From assembly GCF_004217215.1 (NCBI RefSeq), contig NZ_SHKP01000004.1, forward strand, positions 714,829 to 778,828: DNA of 64,000 bases, given 5' to 3'. The stretch is from Rivibacter subsaxonicus. Its GTDB lineage: Bacteria; Pseudomonadota; Gammaproteobacteria; Burkholderiales; Burkholderiaceae_C. Both the position numbers and the translations under genes were made by a program. This document shows, in pieces, positions 34,477 to 43,382 of the stretch (position 1 is its first letter; the number at the start of each line of letters is the position of its first letter). Below the pieces are notes generated by a model. It did no database searches. It was not told the origin of the DNA and saw nothing but the letters and a program-made list of their open reading frames with translations.

Positions 34477-35153
34477 ATGCCGTCCCGGGGCCGCGCCGCT
34501 TTGCCGGCGTCGAGGCCGTTCTCTTCGATCTCGATGGCACGCTGGCCGACACTGCCCCCGACCTGGGTGGCGCGCTCAATCGACTGCGCCTTCGGCGCGG
34601 GCTCGCCGCGCTGCCGCTGGAACTGCTGCGACCGGTCGCCTCGGCCGGCGCCCGCGGGCTGCTTGGTGCCGGCCTCGGCAAGACGCCTCAGGATCCGGAT
34701 TACGAAGCCTTGCGTGACGAGTTCCTCGTCGAGTACGAGGCCGCGCTCGATCGCGACTCGCGCCTGTTCGACGGCACCCGTCCCCTGCTCGAGGCCCTGG
34801 GCGCGCGCGGCCTGCGCTGGGGCGTGGTCACGAACAAGGCGATGCGCTTTGCCGCGCCGGTGGTGCGCGGTCTTGGCCTTGGCGATGCGGCGGTCGTGAT
34901 CGCCGGCGACAGCACCGCGCACCCCAAGCCGCACCCGGCACCGCTGCTCGCGGCCTGCGCGCACCTCGAACTGCGGCCGGCGCAGTGCATCTACGTCGGT
35001 GACGACCTGCGCGACGTGCAGGCGGCACATGCTGCCGGCATGCCGGCGGTCGCGGCTGGCTGGGGCTACCTCGGCGAGGACAGCGACGCCAGCCGCTGGG
35101 GTGCCGAGGCGCTGATCCAGGCGCCGCACGAACTGCTCGAACTGCTGGGCTGA
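34473..35153 (+). CDS. gph: Phosphoglycolate phosphatase (HAD family)
   Basis: 226 residues from the ATG overlapping the ubiG stop. HAD motif I is [12 protein letters not shown] (nucleophile Asp and Asp+2), motif II WGVVTNK, and motif [21 protein letters not shown]. The helical cap lies between about residues 28 and 95. It hydrolyses 2-phosphoglycolate formed in DNA repair or photorespiration-type metabolism. As it is coupled to ubiG, other small phosphate esters are also possible substrates. Confidence 0.9.
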   Translation: MNAVPGPRRFAGVEAVLFDLDGTLADTAPDLGGALNRLRLRRGLAALPLELLRPVASAGARGLLGAGLGKTPQDPDYEALRDEFLVEYEAALDRDSRLFDGTRPLLEALGARGLRWGVVTNKAMRFAAPVVRGLGLGDAAVVIAGDSTAHPKPHPAPLLAACAHLELRPAQCIYVGDDLRDVQAAHAAGMPAVAAGWGYLGEDSDASRWGAEALIQAPHELLELLG

Positions 35154-35266
35154 TTGCCTCGGCGCTGCGCGTGCCGAAGGATGCCCGGGCGCGGCTTGCA
35201 CGATCGGGCCCGGCCCGCAACACTGGCGACCCGGCTGGCGCCTGCCGGCCCACGCAGCGTTGCCGT

Positions 35267-38200
35267 ATGGATCCGATTTCGAGCGACACACCAGGGCCGG
35301 CGCAAACACTTCGCGGCCAGCGCGGCGGATTGCAGCGTCCGCTCCTCATCGGCGTGCTGGTGCTGGCCATGCTGGCTCTGGCGTGGACCCTGGTCGTAGG
35401 CCTGTGGCTGCCAGGTTGGCTCAAGCCACGTGTCGAGGCGGAGGCGACCCAGGTGCTCGGCGCGCCGGTGGCCATCGAGATGCTGGAGATCGCGCCCTGG
35501 TCGCTGGTCGGCAAGGTCGGTGGCTTGCGTGTCGGGCCGCCGGCGCAACCCTGGCTGCAGGTGCGGCAGATCGAGGCCAACCTGTCGATTGCGAGCCTGT
35601 TCCGGCTGGCGCCGGTCGTCGAGCGACTGTCGGTGCTCGAGCCGCGGGTCGAGCTGGTGCGTGAGGCGCCGGGGCGCTTCAACATCTCGCCGATGCTCGA
35701 TGCGCTGGCCAAGCGACCGCCGCGGCCACCGGAGGCTGAGCCGGCCCGCTTTTCGGTCAACAACATCCGCGTCGAGCGGGGCAATGCCCATCTGGTCGAT
35801 CGCGTGGGCAAGTCCGAGCACCGGGTCGACGCGATCGAACTCGGTATTCCGTTCATCTCCAACCTGCCCAGCAAGGTGCGCATCGACGTCGAGCCGGAGT
35901 TGCAAGCTAGCGTCAATGGCAGCCCGCTGAGGCTCAAGGGCAAGACGCAGCCCTTCGACGAAGGCCAGCGCTCGACGATCGACCTCGACTGGCGTGACGT
36001 GAACATGCCGTTCTGGGCCGAGGCGATCGGACCGCTGCTGCCGCAGCCGCTGCCGCTCAAGGTCGACCACGGCAAGCTGGCGTTGCAGTTGCAGATCGCC
36101 TTCGAGCGCGTTGCGCCGCCGGCCGCACCGCGCCTGCACGTCACCGGCAGCGCCGGCGTGAGTCAATGGCGCTCGAAGCTGGAGGCACAGGGCCTGACGC
36201 TGGCGTTTGCCAACCTCGATCTCGAGGATCTGGACCTCTGGCTGCTGCGACGACAGGCACGAATCGGCAAGGTTCGCCTGAAGGCGCCCGAGGCGGGTGC
36301 GGACCTGGAGCGGCTCATCGCGGCCAAACCGGTCACCCCATCGACGTCGGCGCGGTCGGCGGCGGTGGACAGCCCGTTCCTGCGGGTCAACGCAGCCGCG
36401 CCTGCAGCATCGGCGGCTGGCGGCGCGCCGGCGGCGGGTGACTGGGCCTGGCAGGTCGGCCACATCGCGGTCGAGGATGGCCGCGTGACGCTCAGGCACC
36501 CGGCCTGGCCGCAGGGTCAGCAACAGCTCTCGGCAGTCGGCTTGCAGCTTGAAGGCCTCGATGGTGGCGCGCAAGCGGCGCCGGCCCGCCTCGACGCCTC
36601 GTTGGTCGATGCCCACGGAGCCGCGCTGAAGGTGCAGGGCGAGCTGCGACCGGCGTCGCGGCAGGCGAGCCTGAATACCGAGCTGACGGCCTTCGATCCA
36701 CGCCCGTGGCTGGTGCCGCTACAAGCCAAACTGCCGGTCGACTGGCTCGACGGCAAGCTGGGTGCCGGAGCCCGGATCGAGATCGATGCAGCGGCACGCA
36801 GCGTGCAGTTGCGCGAAGGCCGAGCCGAGTTGCTCAAGCTGCATCTGCAGCCGCGCGGCGAGCGCGGCCGCGACGCGGACCGCCTGCTGCTGCCGCGGCT
36901 GGCCGTCGGCGGGCTCGAGGTCGACATCGCGCCCGATGCACCGCCTGCGTTGCGCGCCGAGACGCTGGAGCTCGAGCGGCTCGCGCTGCGCGCCTCGCGC
37001 GACGAGGGCGGCGAACTGGCCTGGTTGAAGGGCCTGCCGATGGCGCCGCGCTCCGCGCAGGTCGGCGCGGCCGTGCCGCCCGCCGCGCCACAGCAGTCCG
37101 AGACAGGCGCGGTGCGCAAACCCTCGCTGCACCTGACGACGCTGAGCTGCGGCGCCTGCAGCGTGACGCTGGTCGACCACGCCGTGAAGCCGGCCGCCAC
37201 GCTGGCGCTCGAGCGCGTCGCCCTCAAGCTCGGCAACCTCGGCAACGAGCTCGACCAGCACATCAGCTTCGAGGTCTCGAGCGTGGCGCAGCGCAACGGC
37301 CGCGTGAAGCTCGTCGGCCGGCTGCGGCCGCAGCCGCTCGAGCTGCGCAGCAAGATCGACGTTGCCAACCTCGACCTGCGCTGGCTCGAGCCCTATCTCG
37401 AGCATGTCCTGCGCGTCGGCATCTCGTCGGCGCGCGCCGGCGCCGTCGGTGACCTGAGCGTCGATGGCAACGTTGACCAGCGGGTGAGCGCGCTGCACTG
37501 GCGCGGCCGCGCCTCGCTCGCCGAAGTCCTCACCCTCGACAGCCTCAACGACGACGCCGAACTCCTGCGCTTCAAGCTGCTTCGGTTCGACGGCCTCGAC
37601 GTGGCGTGGAAGCCGGCGCTGCTCCAGGCCGACCTCGGACGCATCGCGCTCGAGGACTTCTCGACCCGCGTGATCATCAACCCGAACGGCACCATCAACC
37701 TGCGTGAGCTGACCAAGGCCGAGGCGGACCGGCTCGCCGAGGCCGCTGCGGCGTCGGCGCCGAGCGCCGCGAGCGCGCCCGATGCCGCGAGCGCGCCGGC
37801 ACCGGCGGCCAGCGTGGCCGAGCCGGTGGCCGTGGCCAGGTCGGATGGGCCGGCCCGACCCAAGCCGCAGCTGCGCTGGCAGAGCATCGAGCTCAAGCGC
37901 GGCAACATCGACTTCACCGACAACTTCATCCGGCCCAACTTTTCGGCCCAGCTCAACAATGTCAGCGGCACCGTGTCCGCGGTCGCGTGGAACGATCCGC
38001 AAGCGGCCACCGTGGAGCTGACCGGCAAGGTCGACGGCAGCGCGCCGCTGACCATTGGCGGCACGCTCCATCCGCTCGGGCCGCAACTGGCCACCGACAT
38101 CCGCGCCGAGGCGCGCGGTGTCGAACTCAGCCGGCTGTCGGCCTATTCCGCGCGCTACGCCGGCTACGGCATCGAGAAGGGCACGCTCAGCGTCAAGCTG

Positions 38201-39034
38201 CACTACAAGGTCGAGGACGGCAAGCTCGCGGCCGAGAACAACCTCTACCTCGACCAGCTCACCTTCGGCGCCAAGGTCGACAGCCCGAGCGCGCTCAAGC
38301 TGCCGGTGCTGCTGGCCGTTTCGCTGCTGAAGGACGCCAACGGCGTGATCGACATCGACCTGCCGATCAGCGGCACCATCGACGACCCCAAGTTCTCGCT
38401 CGGCGGCATCATCTGGAAGGTGATCGTCAACCTCTTCACGAAGGCGGTCACCGCGCCGTTCTCGCTGCTGGCCGGCGGCAAGGGCGGCGAGGAACTGGGC
38501 TACGTCGAGTTTGCGCCAGGGTCGAGCGAGGTCGACGCGGAGGCCACCAGGCGGCTCGACATCCTGGCCAAGGCGATGAACGATCGCCCGGCCGTCAAGC
38601 TCGAGGCCACCGGTCGCGCCGACCCGACGCTGGACGAGGCCGCTCTGCGCGAGCGCCACATCGATGGCCTGATGCGGACCCAGAAGGCGCGCTCCGCCGG
38701 CCAACTGGTCGAGAGCGTGAAGATCGAGCCCGCCGAGCGCGAGCAGTGGCTCGCGGCCGCCTACAAGGCGACCAACTTCAAGGCCAAGCCGCGCAACCTG
38801 GTCGGCTTCCAGAAGAGCATTCCCGGCCCCGAAATGGAGAGCCTGCTGCGTGCCAACGCGCCCGTCGGCGCCGAACAGTACAAGGCGCTCGCCGACGAGC
38901 GCGCCAATCGCGTCAAGGCCTACCTGACCGACAAGGTGCCGGCCGAGCGCGTGCTGCTCACCTCGTCGAAGCTCGATGCCGAGGGCCTCAAGGACAGCGG
39001 CAAGACCACCCGGGTGGCGTTCGCCCTCAAGTAG
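35267..39034 (+). CDS. Giant AsmA-like / DUF748 envelope protein with C-terminal OmpA-like region
   Basis: 1255 residues from the ATG at 35267; the frame extends to 35171, but only the later start puts the anchor near the N-terminus. One membrane helix (LLIGVLVLAMLALAWTLVVGLWLPGWL, about 27-53) is followed by a long periplasmic region of repeated beta-rich DUF748 units (for example SVNNIRVERGNAHLVDRVG and WQSIELKRGNIDFTDNFIRPNF). Near the C-terminus GYVEFAPGSSEVDAEATRRLDILAKAM resembles an OmpA-like peptidoglycan-binding unit. AsmA-like proteins are thought to bridge the envelope and move phospholipids. An Ala/Pro/Ser linker (AASAPSAASAPDAASAPAPAAS) lies near residue 830. It is transcribed in the same direction as gph, 113 bases downstream. 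Confidence 0.85.
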   Translation: MDPISSDTPGPAQTLRGQRGGLQRPLLIGVLVLAMLALAWTLVVGLWLPGWLKPRVEAEATQVLGAPVAIEMLEIAPWSLVGKVGGLRVGPPAQPWLQVRQIEANLSIASLFRLAPVVERLSVLEPRVELVREAPGRFNISPMLDALAKRPPRPPEAEPARFSVNNIRVERGNAHLVDRVGKSEHRVDAIELGIPFISNLPSKVRIDVEPELQASVNGSPLRLKGKTQPFDEGQRSTIDLDWRDVNMPFWAEAIGPLLPQPLPLKVDHGKLALQLQIAFERVAPPAAPRLHVTGSAGVSQWRSKLEAQGLTLAFANLDLEDLDLWLLRRQARIGKVRLKAPEAGADLERLIAAKPVTPSTSARSAAVDSPFLRVNAAAPAASAAGGAPAAGDWAWQVGHIAVEDGRVTLRHPAWPQGQQQLSAVGLQLEGLDGGAQAAPARLDASLVDAHGAALKVQGELRPASRQASLNTELTAFDPRPWLVPLQAKLPVDWLDGKLGAGARIEIDAAARSVQLREGRAELLKLHLQPRGERGRDADRLLLPRLAVGGLEVDIAPDAPPALRAETLELERLALRASRDEGGELAWLKGLPMAPRSAQVGAAVPPAAPQQSETGAVRKPSLHLTTLSCGACSVTLVDHAVKPAATLALERVALKLGNLGNELDQHISFEVSSVAQRNGRVKLVGRLRPQPLELRSKIDVANLDLRWLEPYLEHVLRVGISSARAGAVGDLSVDGNVDQRVSALHWRGRASLAEVLTLDSLNDDAELLRFKLLRFDGLDVAWKPALLQADLGRIALEDFSTRVIINPNGTINLRELTKAEADRLAEAAAASAPSAASAPDAASAPAPAASVAEPVAVARSDGPARPKPQLRWQSIELKRGNIDFTDNFIRPNFSAQLNNVSGTVSAVAWNDPQAATVELTGKVDGSAPLTIGGTLHPLGPQLATDIRAEARGVELSRLSAYSARYAGYGIEKGTLSVKLHYKVEDGKLAAENNLYLDQLTFGAKVDSPSALKLPVLLAVSLLKDANGVIDIDLPISGTIDDPKFSLGGIIWKVIVNLFTKAVTAPFSLLAGGKGGEELGYVEFAPGSSEVDAEATRRLDILAKAMNDRPAVKLEATGRADPTLDEAALRERHIDGLMRTQKARSAGQLVESVKIEPAEREQWLAAAYKATNFKAKPRNLVGFQKSIPGPEMESLLRANAPVGAEQYKALADERANRVKAYLTDKVPAERVLLTSSKLDAEGLKDSGKTTRVAFALK

Positions 39035-39225
39035 CACTCGACGCCGGCCCGATCGGTCGTGGCGGGCCGTCGTCGGACCCGCGCCAGCGAGAGTGAAACA
39101 GGGTGTCAGCAAGTCCCATGTCTCAGGGGGCTTGGCGGCTCGTGGTCAGGTATTTGCGCAGCGCACAATCGAACTGTCCCGATCCCGCTTGCGGTCTCGA
39201 GCCGCGGTTCAGTCTGCCCGAAGCC

Positions 39226-40206
39226 ATGAAGCACATCATTTTCGGAGGCAACGGCTTCGTCGGTCGCTACACCGCGCGCGACCTGGTCGATGCCGGCGAC
39301 GAGGTCCTGGTCTGCGACATCGCACAGGATCGCGAACTGGCCATCTACCAGAAGGCCGGCTTCCAGAAGTGCGACATCACCCGACCCGAGGACGTTGCCA
39401 GGGTGCCCATCGGCCCCGATGACGTGGTCTACAACCTCGCGGCGCGGATGCTGCATCCGATCATCAAGCGGCGGGCACGCTACGAGTACTTCTATTCGGT
39501 GGACTACCACGGCGCCGTCAACATCGTCGAGGCGATGGAGCGCGCCGGCTGCAACCGGCTGATCCAGTTCAGCACCGACATGGTCTACGGCCCGCTGCAA
39601 ACGCCGCCGCCGGTGAGGGTGGACCACCCGCGGGTGCCGATCGGCGAGTACTCGGCCAGCAAGAAGGCGCTCGAGGACTATTGCATCGCCAAGCGCGCCG
39701 ATGGCCTTCGCGTCTCGATCTTCAGGCCGCGGCTGATCAACGGGCCGGGCCGGGTCGGCATCCTCGGCATGCTGTTCAACCTGATCCGCATGAGCCTGCC
39801 GGTGCCGCTGATCGGCAATGGCCGCAACCGCTACCAGATGGTCTCGGTGTTCGACTGCGCCAGCGCCGCGGTCTGCTCGGCGCGCAAAGGCGTGGTCAAT
39901 GGCGAGTTCAACCTCGGCTCGACCGCGCCGCCCGACGTGCGCACGCTGCTCGCCGAGGTGATCCGCGAGGCCGGCTCCAAATCGATCCTGGTGCCGACCA
40001 TCGCCGCTCCCGCCAAGGTGCTGCTGCGCGCGCTGGATCGAATCAACCTGCCGATCTTGGTGCCCGAGCAGTTCGAGATCGCCGACCACGACTACGTGGT
40101 CGATATCGAGCCCACCATCCACCTGCTCGACTGGATGCCGCGCCACAGCGACCAGCAGATGATGAACGAGGCCTATCGTCAGTTCCTGCTTGCCCGCAAC
40201 GCCTGA
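39226..40206 (+). CDS. NAD(P)-dependent epimerase/dehydratase (extended SDR)
   Basis: 326 residues from the ATG at 39226. The dinucleotide motif IIFGGNGFVGRY (residues 4-15) has Gly-Gly-Asn-Gly in place of the usual TGxxG start. FSTDMVYG and EYSASKKAL give Tyr142 and Lys146 of the catalytic YxxxK. The closest general family is the extended SDR of nucleotide-sugar epimerases and sterol dehydrogenase-like proteins. It lies 16 bases upstream of the aminotransferase and probably shares its transcript. In the context of the nearby DprE1-like and HAD-UbiA genes, a role in reducing a 2-keto sugar lipid is possible but not shown, since known DprE2 is a shorter classical SDR. Confidence 0.75.
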   Translation: MKHIIFGGNGFVGRYTARDLVDAGDEVLVCDIAQDRELAIYQKAGFQKCDITRPEDVARVPIGPDDVVYNLAARMLHPIIKRRARYEYFYSVDYHGAVNIVEAMERAGCNRLIQFSTDMVYGPLQTPPPVRVDHPRVPIGEYSASKKALEDYCIAKRADGLRVSIFRPRLINGPGRVGILGMLFNLIRMSLPVPLIGNGRNRYQMVSVFDCASAAVCSARKGVVNGEFNLGSTAPPDVRTLLAEVIREAGSKSILVPTIAAPAKVLLRALDRINLPILVPEQFEIADHDYVVDIEPTIHLLDWMPRHSDQQMMNEAYRQFLLARNA

Positions 40207-40222
40207 CCGGAGCCCCGCCGCC

Positions 40223-41626
40223 ATGACTGCCCGCCCCGAACTGCTGAGCGTCGAAGCCGCCAAGGCACTGCCGGTCGACGAGGTGCGCAAGCTCTTCGAG
40301 CGCCACCTCAACCCCGGCCAGTTGCACTTCCTCAAGCTGCTCGGCTTCGACCAGGTGCTGGTGCGGCGGGCCGAGGGCATGTACTACACCGACCAGAACG
40401 AGCGCCAGATCCTCGACTTCTTCGGCGGCTTCGGCTCGGTGGCTTGCGGCCACAACCACCCGCGCATCCTTGCCGCGCGCAAGCGCTTCCAGGACGAGCA
40501 GCGCCACGAGATCTGCATCGCCTTCATGTCGCAGTACGCCACCGCGCTGGCGCACAACCTCGCGGCCATCGCGCCGGGTGAACTGGAGACGGTGTTCCTC
40601 ACCAACTGCGGTTCGGTCGCCAACGAGGCCGCGCTCAAGCTCGCCGAGCGTTGCGCCGGCCCCAAGCGCAGCACGGTGGCCTATGCCACCAACTCCTTTC
40701 ACGGCAAGACGCGCGCCGCGCTGTCGGTGACCGATTCCGAGTTCTACCAAAGCGGCTTCACGCTGCTGCCCAACCGGCGCCGGGTGCGCTTCGGCGACCT
40801 CGACTCGCTCGAGGAGGCCTTCAAGTCCGACCCCTCGATCGGCACCTTCATCGTCGAGACGGTACAGGGCGGGGCCGGCATCGTGCTCGCGCCGGAGAGC
40901 TACTGGCAGGGCGTGCGCGCGCTGTGCGACAAGCACGGCGTGATCTGGCTCGCCGACGAGGTGCAGTGCGGCGTCGGTCGCACCGGGCGCTTCTTCGCCT
41001 TCGAGCACTACGGCGTGGTGCCCGACATCGTCACGCTCGCCAAATCGCTCGGTGGCGGCAAGACCGCGATCGGCGCCTACATCGCGCGGCGCGACATCCA
41101 CATGAAGGCCTACGGACCGCACAAGACGGCGCTGATCCACGGGCCCGCCACCTTCAGCGGCATGGGCGAGGGCTGCATCACCGCCATCGAGACCCTCAAC
41201 GTGCTCTACGACGAGGGCCTGATCGACAACTCGGCCGCGATGGGAGCGCGCCTTCTGGCCGGCCTGCAGCGCCTGCAGCAGCAGCATCCGCGGCTGATCA
41301 AGGAGGTGCGTGGTCTGGGCCTGATGGTCGGCATCGAGTTCCACGATCTCTCGGAGACCCTGCCCTTCGGCATGAAGCAGATGGTCTCCCTGCTCGATGA
41401 CAAGCTCAAGGGCAGCTTGTGCGGCTTCGTCGGCACGCTGCTGCTGCGTGACTACGACACCCTGGTCGCCTTCACCGAGTACAACCGCAACGTGATCCGC
41501 CTCGAGCCGCCGCTGGTGGCCAAGGCCGAGCACGTCGATGCCTTCCTCGCCGTCTTCGGCGAGTTGCTCGAGCTGGGCGTGACCAAGATCGTCTCGCGCT
41601 ACGCGCGCGGCGCGATCGCTGCCTGA
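40223..41626 (+). CDS. Class III PLP-dependent aminotransferase
   Basis: 467 residues. GSVANEAALKLAER and TNSFHGKTRAALSVT fit the fold-type I class III pattern. WLADEVQCGVGRTGRFFAFEHYGVVPDIVTLAKSLGGG contains Asp245 (PLP ring N) and Lys274 (Schiff base). The family covers ornithine, putrescine, diaminobutyrate and related amine donors, as well as the HpnO type in hopanoid tailoring, so the substrate is open. An N-terminal helical extension of about 40 residues precedes the core. Its TGA abuts the DprE1-like gene's TCA, so the two stop codons form TGATCA, with no base between these convergent genes. Confidence 0.85.
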   Translation: MTARPELLSVEAAKALPVDEVRKLFERHLNPGQLHFLKLLGFDQVLVRRAEGMYYTDQNERQILDFFGGFGSVACGHNHPRILAARKRFQDEQRHEICIAFMSQYATALAHNLAAIAPGELETVFLTNCGSVANEAALKLAERCAGPKRSTVAYATNSFHGKTRAALSVTDSEFYQSGFTLLPNRRRVRFGDLDSLEEAFKSDPSIGTFIVETVQGGAGIVLAPESYWQGVRALCDKHGVIWLADEVQCGVGRTGRFFAFEHYGVVPDIVTLAKSLGGGKTAIGAYIARRDIHMKAYGPHKTALIHGPATFSGMGEGCITAIETLNVLYDEGLIDNSAAMGARLLAGLQRLQQQHPRLIKEVRGLGLMVGIEFHDLSETLPFGMKQMVSLLDDKLKGSLCGFVGTLLLRDYDTLVAFTEYNRNVIRLEPPLVAKAEHVDAFLAVFGELLELGVTKIVSRYARGAIAA

Positions 41627-42940
41627 TCAGCCTTCGCTGACGCGGCGCCAGAAGGCCGACGAGAAGCTCGGGTCCACGAAGGCGCCGAACTTCTGCCAGC
41701 GCGGGTAGCCGGCGCGAAAGATCGTCGCGCCCATGCGCCCGTCCTTGGCGGGGTAGAGCCGGCCGCCGGCCTCGAGCACGATGCGGTCCAGGCGTTCGAA
41801 CAACTGTTCGAGTCGCGCTCCGCGGTTCGGAAAGTCGAGGGCCAGCGTCGCACCGGCGCAGGGAAAGGACAGCAGGCCCGGCGATGGTCGATCACCGAAC
41901 TGCTTGAGCACCGCGAGGAAGGAGCCCATGCCACTGGCCGCCACCGCGCCGAGCAGGGCGCGCACGTGGCGCGACGCCGCGGCCGGCGGTACCACGCACT
42001 GGTACTGGTAGAAGCCGCGCGGACCGTAGAGCCGGTTCCATTCGAGCAGCGCGTCGAGCGGGTAGAGCCAGGGCCGGTAGTGGCGCACACCCGCGACGCG
42101 GTCGCCGCGCTGGCGGTGGAAGTAGGCGGCGTTGAACAGCTTCAGCGTGAGCCCGTTGACCAGCGACACCGGTGGCGTGAACGGCATCCGGCGCGTGTGC
42201 GCGCTTGGCGGCCGCAGCAGGACCGGGTCGACGCCAGGTGACGCATGGTTGCCGCGTTCGAACAGCCCGCGGCCCAGGCGCGCGCCGCCGCTGGCGCAGT
42301 CGACCCAGGCCGCGGTGTACTCGAAGCCTGCCGCCGACTCCTCGCTCAGCGCGAAGAACTCCTCGAGCGATCGAAAGCGGATCGTCTCGCTCTCGATGCC
42401 GGCATTGGCGATGCGGCGCAGCTGCAGCCGAACCCGCGTGACGAGCCCGGTCAGGCCGAGTCCGCCGATCGTGGCGGCAAACCAGTCGGCGTTCTCGCTC
42501 GGCGAGCACCAGCGCCGACTGCCATCCGAGCGCAGCAACTCGAAGCCCAGCACATGGTGGCCGAAGCTGCCGGCGCGGTGGTGGTTCTTGCCATGCACGT
42601 CGTTGGCGATCGCGCCGCCGAGCGTGACGAACTGCGTGCCAGGCGTGACGGCCGGAAACCAGCCCTGCGGCACGCAGAGATCGAGCACCTGTGACAGCAG
42701 CAGCCCGGCCTCGGCGTCGAGCACGCCGGTGGCGGCATCGAAGCCGAGGATGCGATCGATGCCGCGCGTCAGCAGCAGCGTGCCGTCGGGATTGAGATTG
42801 CTGTCGCCGTAGCTGCGGCCGTTGCCGAAGGCCAGCATCGAGGGCCGCGCCGGCAGCGGCTCGGCAGTCCCCTCGATCGTATGGAGCTCGTGCTTCGGCC
42901 ACAACACGCGGCCCCACGAGCTCAGGTCACCGTGGTTCAT
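41627..42940 (-). CDS. DprE1-like FAD-dependent oxidase (decaprenylphosphoryl-ribose 2'-oxidase family)
   Basis: 437 residues from the ATG at 42940 (a TTG at 42970 is the alternative). FAD-binding PP-loop: FGNGRSYGD (38-46) and GGAIANDVHGKNHHRAGSFGHHV (108-130), very close to mycobacterial DprE1 as I recall it. LYPAKDGR places Lys399 where DprE1 has its catalytic Lys418. SFPCAGATLALDFP lines up with the DprE1 SFPIPGWNICVDFP segment, so Ala367 replaces Cys387, the residue trapped by benzothiazinones. DprE1 oxidises C2 of lipid-phospho-ribose on the way to arabinose. It is divergent from the small transporter gene (44 bases apart). The exact substrate is inferred from family and neighbours. Confidence 0.85.
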   Translation of the reverse strand: MNHGDLSSWGRVLWPKHELHTIEGTAEPLPARPSMLAFGNGRSYGDSNLNPDGTLLLTRGIDRILGFDAATGVLDAEAGLLLSQVLDLCVPQGWFPAVTPGTQFVTLGGAIANDVHGKNHHRAGSFGHHVLGFELLRSDGSRRWCSPSENADWFAATIGGLGLTGLVTRVRLQLRRIANAGIESETIRFRSLEEFFALSEESAAGFEYTAAWVDCASGGARLGRGLFERGNHASPGVDPVLLRPPSAHTRRMPFTPPVSLVNGLTLKLFNAAYFHRQRGDRVAGVRHYRPWLYPLDALLEWNRLYGPRGFYQYQCVVPPAAASRHVRALLGAVAASGMGSFLAVLKQFGDRPSPGLLSFPCAGATLALDFPNRGARLEQLFERLDRIVLEAGGRLYPAKDGRMGATIFRAGYPRWQKFGAFVDPSFSSAFWRRVSEG

Positions 42941-42984
42941 CGTCGTAAGCTCGTAGCCGAAGCCACGCAACCGCCCGAGGTCCC

Positions 42985-43353
42985 ATGCAGAAGTACATAC
43001 CGCTCATCCTGGCCGTCGTGTCGACCAATGCGCTGTCGCAGATCATGCTCAAGCAGGGCATGAACACGATCGGCAGCTTCAGCTTCGATGGCGGCAGCCT
43101 GTGGCGCACGCTGCCTACGGTCGTGCTCAATCCGTGGATCGTCGGCGGCCTGGCGGTGCTGGTGTTCAGCATGGGGCTGCACCTGATGGTGCTGTCGCGG
43201 GTCGAGCTCAGCTTTGCCTACCCCTTTCTGAGCGTGTCCTATGTGCTGGTGCTGATCGCCGGCTACATATGGTTCGGCGATGCGATCAATGCCTCGCGCC
43301 TGCTCGGCGTTGCGCTGATCTGCCTGGGCACCTTCTTCATCGCGCGCAGCTGA
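42985..43353 (+). CDS. Small four-helix SMR/EamA-type transporter, ArnE/ArnF-like
   Basis: 122 residues, four membrane helices (about 4-22, 44-66, 73-94, 100-120). The pattern AVVSTNALSQIMLKQGM in helix 1 and SRVELSFAYPFLSVSYVLVLIAGYIWFGDAINASRLLGVALICLGTF later match the half-size SMR/EamA group, including ArnE and ArnF, which flip undecaprenyl-phosphate-aminoarabinose. It lies among a DprE1-like oxidase and HAD-UbiA, so a flippase for a lipid-linked pentose is a natural hypothesis. It is the only gene of the block on the plus strand between two minus-strand genes. Confidence 0.78.
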   Translation: MQKYIPLILAVVSTNALSQIMLKQGMNTIGSFSFDGGSLWRTLPTVVLNPWIVGGLAVLVFSMGLHLMVLSRVELSFAYPFLSVSYVLVLIAGYIWFGDAINASRLLGVALICLGTFFIARS

Positions 43354-43382
43354 CATTGGCCCTCGGCTGGCGGGCTGCGGGC

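Noticed and set aside
39226-40206. Naming the SDR dprE2
   Set aside because: It is an extended SDR, longer and of a different subclass from known DprE2, so only a possible role is noted.
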